Assembly: GCA_021815655.1 (NCBI GenBank)
Contig: JAKAGJ010000024.1
Span: 1 to 10,358 of the forward strand
Direction: 5' to 3'
Length of the DNA stretch: 10,358 nucleotides
Source of the DNA: Deltaproteobacteria bacterium
GTDB lineage: Bacteria; Desulfobacterota; Desulfarculia; Desulfarculales; Desulfarculaceae
The notes under the pieces were generated by a model. The model was not told the DNA's origin. It worked only from the letters and a program-made list of their open reading frames with translations, and ran no database searches. A program made the position numbers and the translations under genes. Below, in pieces: positions 6,190 through 10,358 of this stretch. Each line of letters begins with the position of its first letter. Positions within the stretch are counted from its first letter, which is position 1.

Positions 6190-7274
6190 CCAGCCTGCGG
6201 CCCAATCAGCCGGGGCGCATCCTGGTGCGGGGAACCAACTGGGTGGGCGACGCGGTGATGACCCTGCCGGCCTGCGCCGCCCTGCATGAGGCCTGCCCCC
6301 AGGCCCAGATCGAGGTGCTGGCCAAACCCTGGGTGGCGGCGGTGTACCAGGCCTCGCCGGCGGTGAGCCGGGTCATCACCCTGGACGGCAAGCAGGCCCA
6401 CGCCGGCCTGCGCGGGCTCTATGGGCTGTCCCAGGAGCTCAAGCAGAGGCGCTACGACTGGGCGGTGCTGTGGCAGAACGCCTTTCAGGCGGCCCTCGTG
6501 GCCTGGCTGGCGGGCGTGCCGGTGCGCCTGGGCTATGACAGCGACGCCCGGCGGCTCCTGCTCAGCCACGCCGTCAAGCGCACGCCCCAGGTGCGTAGTC
6601 TGCACGAGACAGCCTACTACCTGCACATCCTGGCCGCGGCGGGGCTCTTGGAGCGTGAGCCGCCGGCCACGGGCGTGCAGCCGGTCTTGGAATTGAGTCC
6701 TCGCGACCAGGGCTGGGCCGAGGGCTTCCTGGCCGCCCAGGGGTTGGAGACGGAGAGGCTTCTGGGCTGCGCGCCGGGGGCCAGCTTCGGCCCGGCCAAG
6801 TGCTGGCCCGCCGAGCGCTTCGCCGCGTCCTTGCGCCAGTTGGCCGGCCAGGGGTTCGCGGCGGTTCTGCTTTTTGGCTCCGCCTCCGAGGCCCAAGCCA
6901 CCCGGGCCGTGGCCCAGGGGTTGGAAGGCCTCAAGGTCATAGACCTAAGCGGGCGCACCAACCTGGCCCAGGCCTTGGCCCTGCTGGCGCGCCTGGGGCT
7001 TTTTCTCACCAACGACAGCGGCCTGATGCACGCCGCCGCCGCCCTGGAGGTGCCCACCCTGGCGGTCTTTGGCTCCACCAACCCCGTGACCACGGCGCCC
7101 CTGGGCCCCTGGGTGGAATTGGTGCGCCGGCCGGTGGAGTGCAGTCCCTGCCTCAAACCGGTCTGCGCCAAAGGCGATCTGCGCTGCTTTACGGCCATCC
7201 AGCCCCCGGAGGTGACAAGCGCGGCCCTGGGGCTCTTGGCCCGCCGGGCGGGGCAGGGGGGCGGCCAGCCGTGA
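6186..7274 (+). CDS. waaF: ADP-heptose:LPS heptosyltransferase II
   Basis: This 362-residue GT9 enzyme adds the second L-glycero-D-manno-heptose of the inner core from ADP-heptose, in the cytoplasm at the membrane. ILVRGTNWVGDAVMTLPA (12-29) is the WaaF-type N-terminal motif; the aspartate of GDAVM (D22) occupies the GT9 catalytic position. APGASFGPAKCWPAERFA (196-213) is the WaaF version of the nucleotide-sugar site. NDSGLMHAAAALEVP (276-290) and VFGSTNP (294-300) complete the donor-binding region. A cluster C319-x2-C322-x4-C327-x6-C334 follows it; E. coli WaaF, as I recall, lacks this, but many GT9 proteins from other lineages have it. The ATG at 6186 overlaps the preceding stop (ATGA), with GGGAA at 6173-6177 as a weak ribosome binding site. 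The gene is followed by waaC with a GTGA overlap. Confidence 0.92.
   Translation: MTSLRPNQPGRILVRGTNWVGDAVMTLPACAALHEACPQAQIEVLAKPWVAAVYQASPAVSRVITLDGKQAHAGLRGLYGLSQELKQRRYDWAVLWQNAFQAALVAWLAGVPVRLGYDSDARRLLLSHAVKRTPQVRSLHETAYYLHILAAAGLLEREPPATGVQPVLELSPRDQGWAEGFLAAQGLETERLLGCAPGASFGPAKCWPAERFAASLRQLAGQGFAAVLLFGSASEAQATRAVAQGLEGLKVIDLSGRTNLAQALALLARLGLFLTNDSGLMHAAAALEVPTLAVFGSTNPVTTAPLGPWVELVRRPVECSPCLKPVCAKGDLRCFTAIQPPEVTSAALGLLARRAGQGGGQP
7255..7261 (+). promoter_or_regulatory. G-rich ribosome binding site for waaC
   Basis: AGGGGGG lies within the last codons of waaF, 9 bases before the GTG at 7271. Together with the GTGA stop/start overlap it supports the GTG start. Confidence 0.4.
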
Positions 7275-8299
7275 AGGTGCTGATAGTCAAGCTCTCGGCC
7301 CTGGGCGACGTGGTGCAGGCCCTGCCCGTGGCCATGGCCATCCGCCGTCAGTTGCCCCAGGCCCGCCTGGACTGGCTGGTGGAGGCGCCCTCTGCCGGGC
7401 TCCTGCAAGGGCACCCGGCCCTGGATCAGGTGCTGGTCTCTCCACGGGGGCAAATGGCCAAAAACATGGGCTGGGAAGGGATAAAGGACTGGTTGGCCAA
7501 GCTGCGCGCCGTGGAGTACGACGCGGTGCTCGACTTGCAAGGGCTTATGAAAAGTGCTATTTTTGTGGGCCTTAGCAGGGGGCGGCGCAAGATCGGCTAT
7601 GCCGGCGGCAAGGAGCCCTTGGCGGCCTGGGCTCTGACCGAGAGGCTGCCGGCCTTTGACCCCGAGCGCCACGCCCTGGAGCGCTACCTGGACTTGCTGG
7701 GGCCCCTGGGCATCATGCGTCCGGCGAGGCCAGAGTTTGGCCTGGAGCCCGCGCCGGAGGCCCTGGCAGCGGCGGCCGGCCTCTTGGCCCCCCGCCAGGC
7801 CGGGCGGCCCCTGGTGGTGTTGCACTCCATGGCCAAGTGGGAATCCAAGTTGTGGCCCACGGGGCACTGGGCGCAATTGGCGCGCCTGCTGCACCAGGCC
7901 GGGGTGGACTTGGCGCTGAGCGGCTCGCCGGCGGACCAGCCCCAGACCCAGGCCATCCTGGCCCAGGCCGGCCTGCCGGAGGGAGTGCGGGACTTGGCCG
8001 GGCGCACCAGCCTCAAGGAGCTGGCCGCCGTGCTCAGCCTGGCTGACCTGGTGGTGTCCACCGACACCGGGGTGATGCACCTGGCCGCGGCCCTGGGCCG
8101 GCCGGTGGCGGCCTTGTTCGGCCCCACCAGCCCGGGGCGCACGGGGCCTTACGGTCAGGGGCACCAGGTGCTGAGGCTGGGCCTGCAATGCAGTCCCTGC
8201 TTCCTGCGGCACTGCCCGGAGCCCCGCTGCCTGTCCACGCTGCCGCCGGAACTGGTGGCCCGGACGGTGCAAGCCATGCTCAGGCGCACGCGCCCGTGA
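7271..8299 (+). CDS. waaC: ADP-heptose:LPS heptosyltransferase I
   Basis: This 342-residue GT9 enzyme adds the first heptose to Kdo of the LPS inner core. The N terminus VKVLIVKLSALGDVVQALPV (1-20) closely resembles WaaC/RfaC; D13 lines up with the catalytic aspartate of E. coli WaaC. VVLHSMAKWESKLWP (182-196) is the donor-site loop, and STDTGVMHLAAALGRPVAAL (263-282) with FGPTSPGRTGPYG (283-295) is the C-terminal donor-binding motif in its WaaC form. As in the WaaF just upstream, a four-cysteine cluster follows: C307-x2-C310-x4-C315-x4-C320. The GTG at 7271 overlaps the waaF TGA by 4 bases and places the beta-1 strand exactly at the N terminus, so a longer protein is unlikely. It is the last of the tightly overlapping block; 42 bases separate it from the next gene. 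Confidence 0.92.
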   Translation: MKVLIVKLSALGDVVQALPVAMAIRRQLPQARLDWLVEAPSAGLLQGHPALDQVLVSPRGQMAKNMGWEGIKDWLAKLRAVEYDAVLDLQGLMKSAIFVGLSRGRRKIGYAGGKEPLAAWALTERLPAFDPERHALERYLDLLGPLGIMRPARPEFGLEPAPEALAAAAGLLAPRQAGRPLVVLHSMAKWESKLWPTGHWAQLARLLHQAGVDLALSGSPADQPQTQAILAQAGLPEGVRDLAGRTSLKELAAVLSLADLVVSTDTGVMHLAAALGRPVAALFGPTSPGRTGPYGQGHQVLRLGLQCSPCFLRHCPEPRCLSTLPPELVARTVQAMLRRTRP

Positions 8300-8330
8300 A
8301 TGGTCACGGGGCGATCATCAAAGGTCTTCT

Positions 8331-8335
8331 AGGAG
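8331..8335 (+). promoter_or_regulatory. ribosome binding site for the UDP-sugar epimerase gene
   Basis: AGGAG is placed 6 bases before the ATG at 8342, in a 42-base gap that is less GC-rich than its surroundings. I saw no convincing promoter or terminator in that gap. Confidence 0.6.
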
Positions 8336-8341
8336 TTTAGC

Positions 8342-9304
8342 ATGCGATTTCTGGTGACGGGCGTGGCGGGGTTTATTGGCTCCCAGGTGGCGGAAAGGCT
8401 CCTGGAGCAGGGGCATCAGGTGCGCGGCATCGACTGCTTCACCGACTACTACCCCCGCCGCCTCAAGGAGCTGAACCTGGCCCCGGCCCTGGCCAGCCCG
8501 GGCTTCAGCTTTGTGGAGCAGGACATCATGGCCGTGGAGCCGGCCAGCCTGTTGGAGGGCGTGGACGTGGTGATACACCTGGCGGCCCAGGCCGGGGTGC
8601 GTCGCTCCTGGGGGGCCAATTTCCAGATCTATACCCACAACAACCTGCTCACCACCCAGCGCCTGCTGGAGGCGGCCAAGGACCACGGGCTACGGCGCCT
8701 GGTCTACGCCAGCTCATCCTCGGTCTACGGCGACACCCAGGACCTGCCCATGCGCGAAACCAGCGCCTGCTGGCCCGTCTCGCCCTACGGCGTGAGCAAG
8801 CTGGCCGCCGAGCACCTGTGCCACCTCTACACCAAGAACTTCGGCCTGGACACCGTGAGCCTGCGCTACTTCACGGTCTACGGACCACGCCAGCGGCCGG
8901 ACATGGCCTTCCACCGCTTCATCCGCGCCCAGCTTGAGGGCACGGGCTTCCGGCTTTTTGGCGACGGCGAGCAGTCCCGGGACTTCACTTTTGTCTCGGA
9001 CATCGTGGACGCCACCATCGCCGCGGCCCTCATACCCGAGGCCAGGGGCGGCATCTTCAATATCGGCGGCGGCTCGCGGGTCAGTGTTAACCAGGTCATC
9101 GCCATGCTGGAGGAGATCACGGGGCACAAGGCGCCCATCGAACGCCTGGCCGTGGCCAAGGGCGATGTGCGCGATACCGAGGCCGACACCAGCCGCGCGC
9201 GGGCGGTGCTGGGCTTCGACCCCCGCTTTGACCTCAAGAAAGGCCTGGCCGCCGAGGTGGCGTGGGTGCGCCAGATGCTTCCCACCTTGCAGCGGGAGGT
9301 GTAG
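8342..9304 (+). CDS. NAD-dependent epimerase, probably UDP-glucuronate 4-epimerase type
   Basis: This 320-residue extended short-chain dehydrogenase acts on a UDP-sugar in the cytosol. The Rossmann motif is FLVTGVAGFIGSQVAERLL (from residue 3; G7, G10, G13), with D31 at the end of beta-2 to bind the NAD ribose. HLAAQAGVR (79-87), YASSSSVYGD (122-131) and the catalytic pair Y149-x3-K153 in SPYGVSKLAAEHL are present. RYFTVYGPRQRPDMAFHRFI (175-194) is characteristic of UDP-glucuronate 4-epimerases and their close relatives. FGDGEQSRDFTFVSDIVDA (206-224) and FNIGGG (239-244) are further substrate-side motifs. In this setting it would supply UDP-galacturonate for a core or O-antigen sugar, which is an inference. 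Alternatives are a UDP-glucose or UDP-GlcNAc 4-epimerase. Its stop is 2 bases from the next start. Confidence 0.85.
   Translation: MRFLVTGVAGFIGSQVAERLLEQGHQVRGIDCFTDYYPRRLKELNLAPALASPGFSFVEQDIMAVEPASLLEGVDVVIHLAAQAGVRRSWGANFQIYTHNNLLTTQRLLEAAKDHGLRRLVYASSSSVYGDTQDLPMRETSACWPVSPYGVSKLAAEHLCHLYTKNFGLDTVSLRYFTVYGPRQRPDMAFHRFIRAQLEGTGFRLFGDGEQSRDFTFVSDIVDATIAAALIPEARGGIFNIGGGSRVSVNQVIAMLEEITGHKAPIERLAVAKGDVRDTEADTSRARAVLGFDPRFDLKKGLAAEVAWVRQMLPTLQREV
9294..9299 (+). promoter_or_regulatory. ribosome binding site deciding the Trm112-like start (GGGAGG)
   Basis: GGGAGG lies in the last codons of the epimerase gene, 7 bases before the ATG at 9307. It supports that start over an in-frame ATG at 9262, which would overlap the epimerase by more than 40 bases. 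Confidence 0.6.
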
Positions 9305-9306
9305 TC

Positions 9307-9480
9307 ATGGCCCTGAGCCCGGAGCTGCTGGCCATCCTGGCCTGCCCCCAGTGCAAGGAGCCGGTGGAGCCCACGCCCGACCAGGCCTGGCTCCTGTGCC
9401 GCCGGTGCCACCTGCGCTACGAGGTGAGGGACGACATCCCCATCATGCTGGTGGACGAGGCCCGGCCCCTGGAAGACTAG
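9307..9480 (+). CDS. Trm112/YcaR (UPF0434)-like small zinc-ribbon protein
   Basis: This 57-residue protein has two cysteine pairs, CPQC (13-16) and CRRC (31-34), forming a likely zinc ribbon. It begins with the LLAILACPQCKEPVE stretch and carries YEVRDDIPIMLVDEAR (38-53), both standard for the Trm112-like YcaR family of about 60 residues. The family's bacterial role is not settled. Eukaryotic and archaeal Trm112 activates methyltransferases, and in enterobacteria ycaR sits beside lpxK and kdsB, so placement within an LPS cluster is recurrent. The gene starts 2 bases after the epimerase stop and ends 2 bases before the proposed start of the next gene, consistent with one transcript. Zinc binding is inferred from the cysteine spacing. 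Confidence 0.88.
   Translation: MALSPELLAILACPQCKEPVEPTPDQAWLLCRRCHLRYEVRDDIPIMLVDEARPLED
9471..9475 (+). promoter_or_regulatory. candidate ribosome binding site for the third GT9 gene
   Basis: GGAAG lies 7 bases before the TTG at 9483, inside the last codons of the Trm112-like gene. This is the main reason for choosing TTG as the start. The next candidate, GTG 9522, would cut into the first beta strand of the GT9 fold. Confidence 0.4.
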
Positions 9481-9482
9481 GC

Positions 9483-10358
9483 TTGGCCGCGCCCGGCCAC
9501 AAGCCCCCCCGCCGCGCCCTGGTGATAAAGCTGGGGCACATCGGCGACGTGCTGGTGAGCACCCCCGTCTTTACCGCCCTCAAGGAGGCCTATCCCGGCC
9601 TGTCCACCACCGCCCTGGTGGAGCAGGGCACCCAGGCCATGGTGCAGAACAGCCCCTACGTGGACCAGGTGCTGACCCTGCAACGCCCCGACTCGGCCTG
9701 GCAGGCGGCGCGCGCCAACCTTAAGCTCTTGGCCAGCCTGCGGCGGGGCCGCTTCGACCTGGCCATTGATCTCTCAGGCGGCGACCGCGGGGCCTTTCTG
9801 GCCTTTATGAGCGGGGCCAGCCAGCGCGTGGGCTTCGAGCCGCGCAAGCCCCATGTGCGCGCCCGGGCCTTCCACCTGCTGGCCGATGCCAAGGGCACCC
9901 AGAACCACATGGTGGAGACCCTGCTGAGGCCGGTACGCCTGTTGGGCATCGAGCCCCAGGATCGGGGGCTGAAGCTCTTCCCTCCGCCCCAGGACCAGGC
10001 GCGGGCCGCCGCCCTGCTGGCCCAGCACGATCTGGGCGCCCAAGGCTATGCCCTGGTGCATCCCACCTCGCGCTGGATGTTCAAGACCTGGACGCCCGAG
10101 GGCAACGCGGCGGTGATCCGCCACCTGCTGGGGCGGGGGCTCAAGGTGGTGCTCAGCGCCGCGCCCCAGTCGCGGGAGCTGGATTTCCTGGCCCTGGTGC
10201 GCCATTGCCTGGGCGAAACGCCGGGGGTGGTGGACCTGGGCGGGCGGCTGGATTTGTCCCTGCTGGCGGCGCTGATCGCCCAGGCGCGGGTCTTTTTCGG
10301 AGTGGACAGCGCGCCCATGCACATGGCCGCCGCCCTGGGCGTGCCGGTGGCGGTCTTG
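9483..10358 (+). CDS. WaaQ-like heptosyltransferase (GT9, heptosyltransferase III type), 3' end outside window
   Basis: An open frame of 292 codons runs off the end of the window. It begins most plausibly at TTG 9483 (with GGAAG at 9471-9475), 2 bases after the Trm112-like stop. ALVIKLGHIGDVLVSTPVF (12-30) is the GT9 N-terminal motif, with D22 at the catalytic position. RFDLAIDLSGGDRGAFLAF (90-108) follows. ALVHPTSRWMFKTWTPE (190-206) corresponds to the HPTxRxxFKxW motif that distinguishes WaaQ-type heptosyltransferase III from WaaC and WaaF. FFGVDSAPMHMAAALGVPVA (271-290) is the donor-binding end of the C-terminal domain. About 50-70 residues are probably missing at the C terminus. Predicted role: addition of a third heptose, or another ADP-heptose-type sugar, to the inner core. 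The acceptor cannot be inferred. Confidence 0.85.
   Translation, partial: MAAPGHKPPRRALVIKLGHIGDVLVSTPVFTALKEAYPGLSTTALVEQGTQAMVQNSPYVDQVLTLQRPDSAWQAARANLKLLASLRRGRFDLAIDLSGGDRGAFLAFMSGASQRVGFEPRKPHVRARAFHLLADAKGTQNHMVETLLRPVRLLGIEPQDRGLKLFPPPQDQARAAALLAQHDLGAQGYALVHPTSRWMFKTWTPEGNAAVIRHLLGRGLKVVLSAAPQSRELDFLALVRHCLGETPGVVDLGGRLDLSLLAALIAQARVFFGVDSAPMHMAAALGVPVAVL

Noticed and set aside
3855..7980. Recurrent CTGGCCCAGGCC-like words in several genes (for example near 3855, 6963 and 7966)
   Set aside because: They encode Leu-Ala-Gln-Ala in frame and reflect favoured codons in GC-rich genes. Spacing is irregular and no flanking repeat structure is seen.
6617..8272. Antisense open frame of 551 codons opposite waaF and waaC
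   Set aside because: It spans two confident genes, is rich in Arg, Gln, Gly and His, and shows no domain signature. It is a composition artefact.
8300..8341. Possible terminator between waaC and the epimerase gene
   Set aside because: No stable GC stem followed by a T run was found; only the imperfect palindrome CTTCTAGGAG, which includes the ribosome binding site, is visible.
9262..9306. Earlier in-frame start for the Trm112-like gene at 9262
   Set aside because: It would overlap the epimerase by 43 bases, the added residues do not belong to the family, and ATG 9307 has GGGAGG in front of it.

Overview
The window is a densely packed, very GC-rich stretch (visibly well above 60% G+C, with G or C at most third codon positions). 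All of its genes lie on the + strand. It is a lipopolysaccharide (LPS) inner-core and lipid A assembly cluster from a Gram-negative bacterium. Very high GC together with a waaA-lpxK-lpxL-waaF-waaC series and a 57-residue Trm112-like protein would fit a high-GC member of the former Deltaproteobacteria (Desulfobacterota-type). That taxonomic guess is an inference from gene order and composition and is weakly supported.

Layout. At 1-906 is the C-terminal part of an ArnT-type membrane glycosyltransferase that begins before the window. It is followed by arnC (987-1931) and arnD (1951-2895). These three enzymes act around undecaprenyl-phosphate-linked aminoarabinose or a closely related amino sugar: ArnC loads the formylated sugar on the carrier, ArnD deformylates it, and ArnT transfers it to lipid A. 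Next come waaA (Kdo transferase, 2892-4181), lpxK (lipid A 4'-kinase, 4178-5293), an LpxL/HtrB acyltransferase (5290-6189), waaF (heptosyltransferase II, 6186-7274) and waaC (heptosyltransferase I, 7271-8299). After a 42-base gap there is a UDP-sugar epimerase of the UDP-glucuronate 4-epimerase type (8342-9304), a small Trm112/YcaR-like zinc-ribbon protein (9307-9480), and the start of a third GT9 heptosyltransferase of WaaQ type (9483 to the end of the window, incomplete).

How they fit together. LpxK makes the 4'-phosphate of lipid IVA, WaaA adds Kdo, the LpxL-type enzyme adds a secondary acyl chain, WaaC and WaaF add the first two heptoses, and the WaaQ-like enzyme probably adds a further heptose. 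The Arn trio would decorate lipid A with an amino sugar, reducing its negative charge. From arnD to waaC, five consecutive junctions are 4-base stop/start overlaps (GTGA or ATGA), so this block is very probably one translationally coupled operon.

There is no non-coding stretch longer than about 80 bases. I saw no tRNA, rRNA, CRISPR array, insertion sequence or clear terminator. The genes are recognisable members of known families, and I do not see a previously undescribed system. The points worth a second look are the joining of the Arn genes to core LPS assembly, a changed residue in LpxK's most conserved motif, altered motifs in WaaA, and four-cysteine clusters in both complete heptosyltransferases.
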